Part shown: piece by piece, positions 23,861 through 35,542 of the stretch
How positions within the stretch are numbered: the first letter of the stretch is position 1
Layout: every line of letters starts with the position of its first letter
Origin: Epiperipatus broadwayi
Lineage: Eukaryota > Onychophora > Udeonychophora > Euonychophora > Peripatidae
Direction: 5' to 3'
DNA length: 64,000 bases
Assembly (NCBI GenBank): GCA_028023455.1
Contig: JAQFVV010006221.1
Coordinates: 3,323,598-3,387,597, forward strand
Made by a program: the position numbers and the translations under genes
Notes under the pieces: generated by a model
Told to the model about the DNA's origin: nothing
The model's database searches: none
The model's input: the letters and a program-made list of their open reading frames with translations, nothing else

Positions 23861-26800
23861 GTACTATATACAGATGTATTTGTAGTTCAGTTTGTTTTTT
23901 ATAGACTTCACAAAACTCTTCTCTAGTGTATTATTATTGTTGTTTTATTATTATTATTATTTAGTTGTCTTTTTACCCCCCCCCCTTCAAAATGGAATTG
24001 TTCTATTCCTTGTAAATAGCTACAATTGCTGATATTTAAAATAATTTCTAGAAACAATTTTTATAAAAGGTATCTGATGTTCCTAGGATTATGATATAAA
24101 TATTTAATAACTTTTTAAGAAAAAACTAACATATTTTACTGTATAATAATGAGTCAGTGGGTTTTTTTTTTTTAAAAAAAGTGTTCATACTAAAGTTTTA
24201 GATGTGCAATTAAATATTCTCACGAAAAATATTATTGGCATATTCATGTTTAGTTACTGTGATGACTTGCACATCTTTCATATATTCTTCTCCCAGATGT
24301 ATAAAATAATCTGCCTCATAATAAAATGTATAAAACTATTTAGTAGATCAGATTTATTTATCAACTCAAATATAGTTTCATCATTAAAACAAGCCTCAAA
24401 TAAAAATCTTTTTTTTTTTTTTAAGGTATTCAATAAAAAGACATTTCAAACAACAGAAAACTTATTATATAAAAATTTTTTTGTAAGTCCAAAACAAATT
24501 AGTTTTGTAAAATTCAATTATAATTTTTATTGAATTTGATCATTCTATCTCAATTATAGTCTTATTAACAGATTCAGGAACATTTATAATCAATATGCTT
24601 ATCTGTTTTATAAGTGGAATTTAAAAGGCTCTGACTTATAGGTTGTGCATATATATGAACCAGAAACCTGATAGTTAATGAATGCTTAATTTACATAATG
24701 ACAGGAATGAAAACTTAATAAAATCCCTAGTGAATTTATCATCTGGTTAGAATCTCTACAAATTCTTTTAAAATGTTAATAGTTAAATTATCTAAAAATA
24801 AACCTATACCCTAAATAATTTCTTCATAATTTTTATCGACTTTTAATTTTGTTTTACAGCACAAATAACTTTTAGTACTTTTATAATATGGAATATAAAC
24901 ATTAACTTTTTTTGTGTGTGAGAGAGAGTTCATAATTAATAAGAAGGAGAATGTGGATTTTTTTTAACTTATTGATTATATCTTTTATACTGAAATCCAT
25001 ACTGAGTTTTAATTTTTTATTCTAAACAATTTGTTATCAAGAAGTGTATTTAGATTTATGATTTTTTTAATTTTATTTGCTTTTCTCTTAAGATTTTTTA
25101 ATAATATTTAAATTGATATCTAACAATATGTGATAATTTTAGTGACATTTAGTAACACACATGCCAACACCAAAGCATATCTGCAACTTCATGGGAGGAA
25201 ACAATCATAAAAAGTTTATGAGAATACAAAAGAAAGAGAATAATATTATAGTATTGAAATATGATCACAATGCCTTATGATGTAATAATGTAACCAATTG
25301 TCACAGTCATGATATAGGTTTGATTTTGGTTGAAGAACATTTGAATATATTTTGAGTTTCAATCAAATGTAGAATTTTCCATTTAAATATTCAACATAAA
25401 TAATTATATAATAGATAAATAGGTATCTAGTTATTCTTATTTAAAAAAGAAAATAAAGATGAAAATTTCTCAAACTCAATATATTACAACATGGCAAGTC
25501 TAGTGAGTAATGTCTTTTCCTTTACTATTTTTATGAAAGGACTACTGAAATGGTATTTGCCTCACAGTACACTACTTAAAAACTGTTTTACTTTTTATCT
25601 AACTACTGCTAATCAGTATAACTGTTAAACTTTCTCTAAGGAAAAAAATCTGAAGCTCTAAAAAGATCTGAAATATGAAAAGTATCAACCAAGATAAATG
25701 TTGATATAGCAAAAAACAAGATTTTAGGAGTTAGCAAAGACAAATGAGATGGAATTTTAGCTCGTAGACAAAAAAATGAAATTAAATATTTTTTATGTTC
25801 AAAAAATTTTGCAAGGTCTTTCATTGGAAAGGATATTGACAATAACTAGGGATAAATTGAAATCCATATAATTTTATAAATTTCTATTCAACATTTTTTA
25901 TAATCAAAGATGAAGTGTCAAAATTATTAAAGTGAAGAAATTTAAAACATACAGTGATCAGAAAACACAAATATTGCCAAACATAGGCACCTGAAATCAA
26001 AAAATAAATCATGAGAGCAACTAGAAAGTTTTGTAAATTCTATAACATTTGTATTCCAATATATGTTTATTAGAAATAATCTTTATAATATATGTAGATA
26101 GATGAAGATCACAGTAGTCTCACATAAATATTCTTCTTGGGGCTCAATAATGAAATACATGAGAAATAAAAAGAAAAATTATGTCCAAGACTGAAATGTA
26201 GAACATAGCATACCACACTATCTGAAGTAAATTTAGAATGAGTTCAAAAATTACTCCATACTTGTTTAAAATTTTAGTCATAGTAATTTATTTATTGATT
26301 TTAGAAATAGTATCAGAAACTGATTTAAAGTTGTGGATAATATGGATAGTAAACTTTTTAAGACACATGAAGATAAAAATTAAATAATTATTACAGATGA
26401 ATAAGAGAAATATTTGATTAAGAAAAAACAACCAAAATACTTGAAAAAGATTTTAAAAAATATAGTGATAAATAAAAAATAAGAAAAAAATTAAAGTTAA
26501 AAATAATGATGATCATATGAAAGTTCTTGATAAAAAATTCTTAAAAAATAGTTATAAAATACAAGGAGAAACAGTATTATACCATTTGTAAACATTAACA
26601 TTGATAATCATTTAAAAATGTATGCAAAATTTATATACAAATATATTTTAAAAATCATTTTTGAAGAAATTAACTACATACAGAAAATTCTGTAACAAAA
26701 TATGAAATCATAATAACATTGAAATTTTTGAATAATATAAGAATGCAGAAACAGATGATATTCCATCAAAATATCTGACAAAATCTATTGAAAATCAATA

Positions 26801-27680
26801 AGTAGAATAGTCCCTAAATTTTGCAAATTAATGTAAATTCATAGCCCTACAAAATAAAAAATATATATATTCTTCTACTTAAAAAAGATGTGTATATTAT
26901 TATTGTTTAAGCAAAGTATTATACAATAATATTCTTTCTATGACGTTCTAGGAAAATTATGATGAAATTTATGTGACTCTGGCTGGAAACTTATTTTGAA
27001 AGACATTTGTTAAATATATCAACTGATCTGGGAAAAGAGTAGAGACAAAAAACTTTGCTTTTGTGCAATAATTAATTGAAGTAATAGATTTCCGAAAAAG
27101 TTAACATGCACTTTATATGTGATTGCAATGTTTTTTTTAATCGTTCGTGCTAAATAGCTAATGTTTATTTTTTACAAAATTTATGTAAGAAACAACTTAC
27201 TAAGCTTTACTAATTCCAATCTTTTTAAATTTTTCTCAAAAAAATGTAATTCAAAAAATATATTAAGAAAAGCTTTTTTAATACTTTAACAACATGGTAT
27301 GCTGATCTTTATTAAAAAATTTTTTTTAGTAATGAGTGACTATTCTCAAATATAAATATAATGAAAATTAAGTTATACAGGTAATTAAAATAATTAATAA
27401 CAACGTTAATGAGCACAAATTCAAAGTTAAATTACACATATAATAAAAAAAATTTTTTAAATATAAAATAAAGTTTTGTACATTCTAACTTTATACAAGT
27501 AGTTTTAGAAAAATGAATGCAAATTTGTCGCATGGCTACCAATAAAAATACCCAGTTCAAATGGTCATGAACTGCAAGTTTATTTAAATGATAAAATTTA
27601 TTTTTTTAGTAATTAGATAATAAAGCTCTATGTTACTGTTGGTAAAAAAAATGTATCAATTTCTGACCTGTGTGTGTGTA
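23861..27680. other. AT-rich intron, nothing firm
   Basis: A (TTA)n tract lies near 23940, followed by a C9 run at about 23977. Plus-strand text between 25900 and 26900 is A-rich and could be an old retroelement body, but no motif is readable. Open frames at 24204-24533 and 25636-25842 are low-complexity. Confidence 0.35.
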
Positions 27681-27740
27681 TATATATAAAATACATATTT
27701 TGCGGGTTCATCCGTGTTAAAAACTTTTAATATCAATCTA

Positions 27741-27778
27741 CTGACGTTTCGACTTGGTCACACAAGCCATCCACAGAG
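27741..27778 (-). ncRNA. Hammerhead-like motif (family B, minus strand)
   Basis: On the minus strand CTGTGGA, an extra T, stem II GGCTTG/CAAGTC with loop TGTGAC, then GAAACGTC. The core is CTGTGGA rather than CTGANGA, one change at the A6 position. The self-complementary ACGT after GAA would form stem III only between two molecules. Same sense as Duox. Confidence 0.5.
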
Positions 27779-27923
27779 TTATAAAAAGGTAGAAAGACGG
27801 TTGTAGAGGCGCTACAATCACTGGTTTGAATAAAACATTAAAAATCCCACCAATAGCTGGGATTTTTAATGTTTTTTTAACCAGTGATTGTAGCGCCTCA
27901 ACCGTCTTTCTACCTTTTTATAA

Positions 27924-27962
27924 CTCTGTGGATGGCTTGTGTGACCAAGTCGAAACGTCAGT
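27924..27962 (+). ncRNA. Hammerhead-like motif (family B, plus strand)
   Basis: The right arm carries the same motif: CTGTGGA at 27926-27932, stem II with six pairs, GAAACGTC ending at 27959, and a three-pair stem I (ACT with AGT). Both arms share the A6 change, so it predates formation of the palindrome or is family-wide. Confidence 0.5.
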
Positions 27963-28020
27963 AGATTGATATTAAAAGTTTTTAACACGGATGAACCCAC
28001 AAAATATGTATTTTATATAT

Positions 28021-28858
28021 TTAACCCGTGCAAATCTTCGTTTTAACATATATATATATATTGTAACCTTATCATTGGCTAATGCTATCTACTACATGCC
28101 CATTTTCAAAACTAAGTATACTGTATACACAAATATAAAATATTCTTTCTATCTTAGGTTCAAATCATATCATCAGTAAAACATCATGCACCATAAGACA
28201 TTATTTTATTTCTTTTTATGCAATTATTTTAAACATGAGGCATAAATAAATAGATCTGATTATAACATAATAATGAGACTTAATTTAATTACTCTTATCC
28301 AACAACATATGACAACACTAGTGGTGGAATGGGTAAAAAAAGGGATTTTGTTCATACTCAAGATCACATTAAGCTTTCTTATAATTAAAATAAAGATAAT
28401 CTAATCAAAATAAACTTAAAACACTGAGATACCTTCAATACTACACAACATGAACTATAATGAAGTGACTTTCATATACTAGATACTCTTATAATTAAAA
28501 CTGTTATTATACTTATATGACTTGAATTACTAAGACAAGATCAGAAATTAAAAATAAAATAAACATTTTTATTAGTAGTATCAGATTATAAACATTTTGT
28601 GAGTTTATATATTCAAAATAAAAATAATTATAATACAGTAATGTTTTAATAATCAATTTAAATTCAAAAGAAAATATATATCACCTATGAATAAATAAAG
28701 TTCTTTCTTTATATAAAATCTGACTATCATCCTAAATATGTCATTAATATAAGAATCTTTCATTCATGTCTTTAACAAACTATGTTGCCAATAAAAGAAC
28801 AACATAAAATTGGGGAAGATATATAATTTTCTATGCCTACACAAAATAACCACTTAAG
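28021..28858. other. AT-rich intron, nothing recognised
   Basis: Short AT microsatellite at about 28050; no coding or terminal repeats. Confidence 0.4.
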
Positions 28859-30060
28859 CAGGGATGAGAAAATTTTTTCATCAGTAGGCCAAATAAAATT
28901 TTTGTATCATGATATGGGCCAGAATAGATTGAATAATTTAACAAAAAATATAAGAATCTAAAAAATGTTATATTACTTGAATTACCAAATTATCAATGTA
29001 TTTTTTTTAAAAAAGTATAGGTACAGATAAGAACATTTTTATTATGATAATAAAATAAATTCAGAAAACAAAAACTTTAATGTGAGTGATTAAATTTGAA
29101 ATATTCCTGATTTATGATTTCATCAAAATTAGGGTCAATTCACTAGTGGCCATTCATAGAACTGCTCCTAAATTTTCATCCATTATTCATGATCCAATTT
29201 TGCTCTTTGCATTTTTCAATAAAAAACATAGTTTCGCATAGGTATATCAATCCAAAGAATGTCAAATATTTCTGTGCATTATCTAGAATATTTTTAAACA
29301 TTTCTGGATTTAACAAGGCATAAAAGTCCATTATTGTTTTTTCAGCAAATTGATTCTATAATATTAAATTTGATTATAAATTTATCAGTTCCAACTGGAT
29401 ACAAGATGGTGCATCATTAACATTAAAATTAAATGGTAGGCTTACTAAAGATAGATCTTTAGAAATTTTCTGAAAATCATCAAATCTTTTTGAAAATTCA
29501 TTAAATAAGTCACTTATTATAGCCTCATATTTCTTAAAATCAGCACACTTCAAGTTTTTTTTAATTTTTTGTAAGATCAAAAAGTGAGTTAACTGTTTAT
29601 TTTGGAATTATTGTGAAAATAACTTGAGTTTTCTCATAAAAGATGTGACATTTAATTCATTTTGATGTGAAAACATATAAACAGAAAAGAAAAAGTCATT
29701 CTGCCATTGTTCATCTTTTAATTCACAAAATTCATTCAGTTTCTTCTTAGAATTTATGAAGCTAACAATTTCATCTAACAAAACATGAAATCGTTTTAAC
29801 ACTTTTGCAAGACAAACACATCTTATGTTCATATGGTAAGAATGTCAGTATAATCACATTCAATTTTATTCAAAAATGTTCCATGAATAAAATTAACTAC
29901 TTTCATTACAACTGATATAACATGCTTCATTTTTAGAACTCTCTTGCAAAATATTTCTTGATGAATTATACCAAGTAAAAAAAATATTTTTTTTTCCTGG
30001 ATTATGCTCTATTTTGTCACTTATTTTTTGAATAATCCAATGTTTTTTTTTGTTAAACTA
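28859..30060 (-). pseudogene. hAT-superfamily transposase remnant (GTF2IRD2/ZBED-like type)
   Basis: Minus-strand frames at 29832-29608 and 29580-29374 contain CLAKVLKRFHVLLDEIVSFI, LKDEQWQNDFFF, HQNELNV, KYEAIISDLFNEFSKRFDDF and PFNFNVNDAPSCIQLELINL. These match in order the transposase-derived region shared by hAT elements and by the animal GTF2IRD2 and ZBED-like proteins. Further on, MDFYALLNPE and FFGLIYLCET correspond to the C-terminal dimerisation block. A worn upstream part (VLKMKHVISVVMKVVNFI) extends to about 30000. At 28859 the sequence CAGGGATGAGAAAATTTTTT resembles an hAT terminal repeat. Frameshifts and stops show the copy is dead; its 5' end is cut by the next repeat. Confidence 0.78.
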
Positions 30061-30104
30061 GGACCTCATACAACTGATACACATGATCACATACATATGG
30101 AAAA

Positions 30105-30165
30105 GATAAATGATCTCCAATAAATTTTGTGTTGAACTAGCATTCATCAGTTGGTCCAGATCATC
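30105..30165 (-). ncRNA. Hammerhead ribozyme remnant (family C)
   Basis: On the minus strand, GGACCAA precedes CTGATGA (30150-30144). A worn stem II (ATGCTAGTTCAACAC) and AAAATTTATTGG follow. Stem I ACCAA/TTGG is preserved. The G12 position is A. Same sense as Duox. Confidence 0.55.
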
Positions 30166-30440
30166 ATCTCCCACACACCCATATATAATCAGTGCTCAGT
30201 TTATATTAAGATTAAAAATCTTCAAACTTTAATGGACAGGCTTCAATCTCATTCAGATTCCAACTTTTCAGTCTTCCATATCATTCAAAATCTGATAATG
30301 GCATGACAAACAAGGGCTTTGAAAATGCCATCATCAGACTTCTAATTATATGGAATGCTGAAAAGTTGGACAGTAAAAAATAAAGAACTTGTTCATTAAA
30401 GTTTGAAGATTTGCTATCTTAATATAAATCAAGCACTGAT

Positions 30441-30441
<1 letters not shown>

Positions 30442-30486
<45 letters not shown>

Positions 30487-30487
30487 G
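30442..30487. repeat. (TA)n(TG)n compound microsatellite
   Basis: TA and TG dinucleotide runs sit inside the right arm of the family C palindrome. Confidence 0.9.
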
Positions 30488-30494
30488 GAGATGA

Positions 30495-30560
30495 TGATCC
30501 AGACTAACTGATGAGTGCTGGTTCAGCACAAAATATGCTTATTAGAAATTATTTATCTTT
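30495..30560 (+). ncRNA. Hammerhead ribozyme motif (family C), G12 changed
   Basis: CTGATGA at 30508-30514 is followed by a perfect six-pair stem II (GTGCTG, loop GTT, CAGCAC). Then comes AAAATATG where GAAATATG is expected. The change C-G-AAA to C-A-AAA is what deamination of a CpG on the other strand would give. Stem I is weak in this copy. Confidence 0.6.
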
Positions 30561-30640
30561 TCTATATGTATGTGATCATGTGTATCAGTTTTATCAGGTA
30601 AAGTCTGGGTTCAAATCCTCTCTAATTATATATATATATA

Positions 30641-31890
30641 TGTTCAGTTTAGTTATCATAATTGTGTAATTTTAATGTCACTCTTCAATTTTGGATTACA
30701 TTTCATTAGACATAGACAACTTATTGTGTTACCAGTACTATTATAGTTGCAGGTTCATCATACTTTTGCCTATGTAACATAAATTTATTCTACTGTAAAT
30801 ATGTTAATATTTGTATATAGTTTATTATTAATAAAGCTTTCTTTAACAACAACAACAAAAAATTGTTTGAAAAATGATGTTGTAAACTGAATTTCATATA
30901 TGACACAGAAAAATTGGAATAAACTTACAAAATAATCATTCTCTATTATTCCAAATAATAATGGTGATAAAATAAGAATCCAAATATATATTGTTCAATA
31001 TAGAATTATGACACTAAAATTCTTGAAAGATTTTCTAAAAATATTTCACACATTTTATAGAGTTACCAAATACAATGTTTTATTTTTTTATTTTTTTTTT
31101 TAAAATCTTCAAAATGTATATATAACCAAGTAATAAAATAAATAAAAATGTTATTTAGGTTTGAAGTACAAACAACTTCTCTATGTTTTTTAAAAGCCTA
31201 TCTTATAGTTGTTGGTCACAATAAGTGATTTTTTAATATAAATCAATACCAGATCTTACTGAAGTAAGAAATTTGTTACAGAAAGTTAAAAAATTAAGTA
31301 ATTTTGAAAAAAAAGTACAAATTAATAATTAATTGAGTAAGTATTAATGAAAACCTTGGGATATAATCAAATTTTATTTGGTTAAGTAGCACATTAAAGG
31401 TCTTCAGTAATAACAGATACTGATAGTAACCAAATTTATATTTTTAGTTATTAAATTACTACTGAATAATGTGGTATACAATAAGTATTGCCAAAATTCT
31501 TAGATTATCTAAAGAATTGTCAAGATAGCATTGAGGATTTTAAATGAGAGACCTAAAATATACAATTTTGATTTAATATCAGACCTATGTAGCTATGCAA
31601 GCAAATTGTCTTAAAATATTTTTAAATTTCAGATTGGTATCTTGATAGTAAAAAAATGAATAAAAGAGGCTGTTAAAAAAAAGAAGCATTAGATTAAAAA
31701 AATTAAGTGCACTAGATTCAAATCCAAAACTTATCACTGATAAAAATCATACACTAAATATTAGTCTAGGAATATGGATAGAACAGCACTGGATATATAT
31801 TTATTAAGAACTACTATCTAGCATCTATTGATTTATAAAATGCACTAAATAACAGAAAAATCTGGAATAAGAGAAATAAATTTGTTGCAT
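30641..31890. other. AT-rich intron, nothing recognised
   Basis: Unique AT-rich sequence with a short (AAC)n run near 30845. Confidence 0.4.
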
Positions 31891-31936
31891 ATTATATATA
31901 TATATTGTGCCCTTGTCTGTATATATATATATATAT

Positions 31937-32300
31937 CCCTCTGTGTACATATATAGGGTACAATATATATATATATATATGTACACAGAGGGATTTGAGT
32001 ATAGGAATTTTAGGTCTATATTCATCCTCTACTCTATTTCAAACAACAGATACATATTACCACATACTTGCAAAAAAGAAAAATGATGCCTAATACATGT
32101 ATTTCATGCAGAATCAGAACACATCAGTTGAGCCAGATCATAATCTCCCATGCAAGTATACAATTAGTGCTCATCTTGTATTAAGATAGCAATTCCTTAA
32201 ACTTTACTGGACAGGCTTCAATCTTCTCACCCTTCCAACTATTCATTTATCCATTTTATTGAAAAACTGATGATAGATTACTTAATGCCCTTATTGGATT
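31937..32300. mobile_element. Truncated single arm of hammerhead family C, with AT hairpin
   Basis: CCCTCTGTGTACATATATAG and ATATGTACACAGAGGG form an AT-cored hairpin at 31937-31998. It is followed by one family C arm in minus orientation (GGTCTATATTCATCCTCTAC, the hammerhead region near 32121 and TTTACTGGACAGGCTTCAAT). The second arm is absent. Confidence 0.6.
32100..32145 (-). ncRNA. Badly worn hammerhead (family C)
   Basis: The minus strand reads CTGATGT instead of CTGATGA at 32127-32121, with damaged stem II. It is recognisable only by its position in the arm. Confidence 0.35.
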
Positions 32301-33700
32301 TAACATAGCAGTCATACCCATTGTACCATCTATGGTATCTTTAGGGGTTTATATGGTTTAATTGCCTCATATTCGATGACCAAATTATATTTGATTTGTT
32401 AATTCCCTCATTATGACACTTCAAGTAATGCAATTATCTTTCCTGGTTGCACAACCCCACTTAACATAACTAACTTGAATAACAGAGAGGAAAGAACCAG
32501 TTTTAATTTGTTTGAAAAGATGCCAGAACTCTATATGCGAGTCCACTGGCCTACCCCCTATTCTGCCAATTACTATTGTAGGTTACTTAGAATGACTGGA
32601 GGATCATATTTCAAGTATAGCATTGGCAATTTATTGACTCAGATTCTAATAATTGAGTTTAAATGGCTTCAGACTATTAATAATTAACAACTAAATACCA
32701 ACGTAAGTTATATACAAATTTATTAATTCACAATGGAATATTTATAATATTATTAAGAGAATAAAATATAAGAGAAAATAAATTGTGATTAAGAACTACT
32801 GATAAGATTTTGATTTTAATTAATATGACTCAGTACAACGTTTTGTCACACTTAGAGTTCAAGAGTCAGTGATCACTTTTAATTTGTAAAACAAAGTTCT
32901 TACTGGTAAGTTTAAATGTTCATGTATCATACTGTATCATTTGCTGTGCATGGATTTATCTTTTGGGGATCTGCTATTCAATATTCTTGTAGCTTGTAGA
33001 TAGTCTAGGGTTCCTGGTTCAGTTATGAGATGGCTTCACTCGAGATATTTCACGATATCAAGTAGAGAGCAACACCGGCAAATAAACTTCTTCTACTCAC
33101 ACATCTTAATATGATTTAACATACCAGTGAGAGTAGTTTTATGTAATTCCCATGGATTCTCCAACAACTAAACCTTTTATCTTGGACTGCTTCACTTTAG
33201 GAATGAAGATTCAGTAATGACACAAGGTATGTTTTTCCTTTTATAGCCTTATATATTTTTTAGCTTCTGCACACTGTGGTTAACACCCACTAACGTATAC
33301 AGAATTTGATGTAATTTTGTCTTCAAAATCATTTTCTTCTTTTCCTTTTTCTTTGGGTGGCCATCTTTAATTATTGAAGGAATGTTGTTGTATGCCTTTT
33401 CTCTTTTGTTATGTACCACTAATTGCTTCATAATAAGAATTTGTTTTCTTATCTTAACCAAAATAGTTTTACATTCTCTTTTCATTCATTTTTTTTTATT
33501 TTTTATTATTCTCTCTCAAAAAAAAATGTATACAATGCACATTGTCTAAAATAATCAATTAGATATTTTAAAAAGAAAAAAAATTCTACTCGAAAATTTA
33601 GTAATTTAATTTCTAAATTGCCAATGCAAGTTGTACTAATCCAATGCAGTACACCATATAGACATCATATCAATCTAAGTGCTCATATTACTGGACCATT
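32301..33700. other. Intron of mixed composition, possible old repeat
   Basis: The stretch 32320-33240 is less AT-rich and contains an open frame 32475-32687 (MNNREERTSFNLFEKMPELY, then MTGGSYF), but no family is recognised. No long terminal repeats were found. Confidence 0.3.
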
Positions 33701-33702
33701 AT

Positions 33703-34595
33703 ATATCAAGGGGGAATCCAAAACTGAATTTTGTAATAAAAAATGTATATTCCTTTTTAGGTGTTGCAAATTGAATTGCTTTAAAAAGTATAGTCTATTT
33801 AATGCAATGCACCAATATATACCTGTTTGACACTTTTGAAGTAGTCCAGAAACACTTGGAACGTGTGCATTTTAAAGCCCTTATCATTTTACTCCCCAGT
33901 TCTAAATTCACAAAAAATGAGACATTTTTTTATTTAAAATATTAAAAAAAATTGCATGAAGTGAGATCAAGCAAATATGGCTGAATGATAAACTGGACCA
34001 TCCTGAATTTAATTAAAAAGTGTTTCACAGTCAAGGCTCTGAGAGATGACCATTTTTTGCTATGGAGCTTGCACTATTTTCTTTGCCACAAAATGAGATA
34101 TTTATACTTTATTGCATCATGTAAATGTTTCAAAACTTGCAGATAAAATGACTGCTGTTACAAACTAAATTTGAGAGAAAAATGTTGTTTGCATAAAAAA
34201 AAAATCAACATTGTTTTGATTTTGAATTTTACTGGCAATGCTTTTTATGAATGTGGTAAATTTAACATTTCAATTAAACCACTAATAAGCTTGTCTTTTT
34301 ATGAGATCAGCTTGCTTATAGTCTGTTTCAAGCATTACAACTTTTTTACTTGCTGTTTTCTGTAAACAAAAACAGAATTTCACATTGTTCAAACATTTCA
34401 ACCATTGTAAAAAAATGACAAATATATGAAACACACTTTACAAAAATATTTGCTATGTGGCCCCATGGCAATGTCATTTGGCAGATTGGTGCAGAAAGAG
34501 TCCATGCAAGAAGTATATAACAGCAAAAGTGTATACTACAACAGGCATGTAAACCAGAAAATGATTCCAGTTATTTTTGGGTACTCCCTCGTGTA
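33703..34595 (-). pseudogene. Decayed mariner-like element
   Basis: On the minus strand the element starts ACGAGGGAGTACCCAAAAAT near 34593. Its other end near 33703 is a worn mirror (TATCAAGGGGGAATCCAAAA), so worn inverted repeats flank about 0.9 kb. Between them MVEMFEQCEI opens a transposase-like N-terminus. Near 33985 YHSAIFA stands where mariner has HPPYSPDLAP, followed by FFLIF, IKKCLIFCEFRT and the terminal block ending DYFKS. Length and order fit a mariner transposase; multiple stops and indels make it dead. Confidence 0.6.
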
Positions 34596-34789
34596 TTAAT
34601 AAGAAAGAGATAAGCTGAATTTATACTATGATGTAATCTATTTACAAGGCAATATATAATTTGCTTGTACTAAATGTTTTTATATATGTAAGTAGAAGGA
34701 TTTGAACTTAAAATTCTTCAGTCTATATTCATTCTCCATTCCATTTCAAGCAACCAATGCACATGACCATGTATATGAGAAAAAAGATA

Positions 34790-34835
34790 AATGACCCTCA
34801 GAATGAGCATTCATCAATTGGGCTAGAGATCATAC
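34790..34835 (-). ncRNA. Hammerhead remnant (family C)
   Basis: TTGATGA on the minus strand at 34817-34811 replaces CTGATGA; stem II is damaged and the GAAA box is not clear. Confidence 0.4.
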
Positions 34836-35194
34836 ATAATCTCCATATATATATAATCAGTACTTGGTTTATACTAAGAAATTCCATAAACTTTACTGGA
34901 CAGGCTTCAATCTTCTCATCTTCCATATATTCAACCATCCATTTCATTGAAAAATTGACAATGGAATGTTCAACGTCCTTATTTGTTTGACAGGATGTCT
35001 ACATGGACATAATTGCAATATTAAATTCAATAAGAATGTTGAGCATTCCATCATCAGTTTTTCAATGCAATGAATGGTTGAATAGTTGGAAAGATGAAAA
35101 GATTGAATCCTGATCAGTAAAGTTTAAGGAATTGCTATAATATTATAATATAAGCTGAGCACTGATTGTACATATGTGTGGGAGATTATGATAT

Positions 35195-35245
35195 GACCTA
35201 ACTGATGAATGCTGATTTTGCACAAAATATGTATAGTGGAATCCA
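35195..35245 (+). ncRNA. Hammerhead ribozyme motif (family C), G12 changed
   Basis: CTGATGA at 35212-35218 is followed by ATGCTGATTTTGCAC (partly paired stem II) and AAAATATGTATA. As at 30530, the base after the closing C of stem II is A instead of G. Confidence 0.5.
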
Positions 35246-35379
35246 TTTATCTTTTTTGCATGTATGTGGTCACATGTATTGGTTGCTTGAGATGAAGTAG
35301 AGGACAAATATAGACTGAAAAATCCTAAGTTTAAATCCTTCTACTTACATATATAAGAAACATTCAGTATAAGCAAATT

Positions 35380-35425
35380 GTATATATACGTATGTGTGCG
35401 TATGTATGTATGTATAGTAAATAGG
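35380..35425. repeat. (TATG)n microsatellite
   Basis: Imperfect TATG and TGCG tetranucleotide repeats follow the family C element. Confidence 0.8.
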
Positions 35426-35542
35426 GTTGGCATTGTACGAAAAAAAAGTTTAAAACATTTTATCTGTTAAAATTATTAAATATATTAACATTGGCTTTGT
35501 AGTGTAAAAGAGTTATTTTTTTATAATAAAATATATGCTTAC

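Larger units (their letters stand above)
27681..28020. mobile_element. Palindromic terminal-repeat pair with hammerhead-like motifs (family B)
   Basis: The left arm 27681-27849 and right arm 27858-28020 are near-perfect reverse complements around an 8-nt loop; the main difference is a 3-bp insertion in GGTTGTAGAGG on the left. Each arm contains a GAAACGTC box and a stem II hairpin. This is the structure expected when two Penelope-like terminal repeats are joined head to head with no coding sequence between them. Confidence 0.75.
30061..30640. mobile_element. Palindromic hammerhead repeat, family C, copy 1
   Basis: The left arm (30075-30290) and right arm (30345-30640) are inverted relatives, including AAACTTTAATGGACAGGCTT against the worn mirrored words on the right, centred on AATGGCAT/ATGCCATT near 30297 and 30336. 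Each arm carries a hammerhead motif. The right arm has gained a long (TA)n(TG)n tract. The right end reads CTGGGTTCAAATCCTCTC, which contains a B-box-like word. Confidence 0.7.
34680..35356. mobile_element. Palindromic hammerhead repeat, family C, copy 2
   Basis: The left end GTAGAAGGATTTGAACTTAA (34694) is mirrored by the right end CTAAGTTTAAATCCTTCTAC (ending about 35344). Inner words such as GATGAAAAGATTGAATCC mirror TTCAATCTTCTCATC, centred near 34990-35030. Each arm carries one hammerhead-like motif. The central part includes a non-mirrored spacer (GGATGTCTACATGGACATAA). Confidence 0.75.

Noticed and set aside
24204-24533. 109-codon plus-strand frame
   Set aside because: Composition is that of AT-rich noise (Phe, Ile, Lys, Asn), with no motif, no splice context and no start context.
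31825-32093. Open frames around 31.9 kb
   Set aside because: They are made of (TA)n translated as Tyr-Ile repeats within a hairpin.
33249-33485. 78-codon minus-strand frame
   Set aside because: Lys/Ile-rich low-complexity with no domain, and no sign of splicing to the Duox exons.
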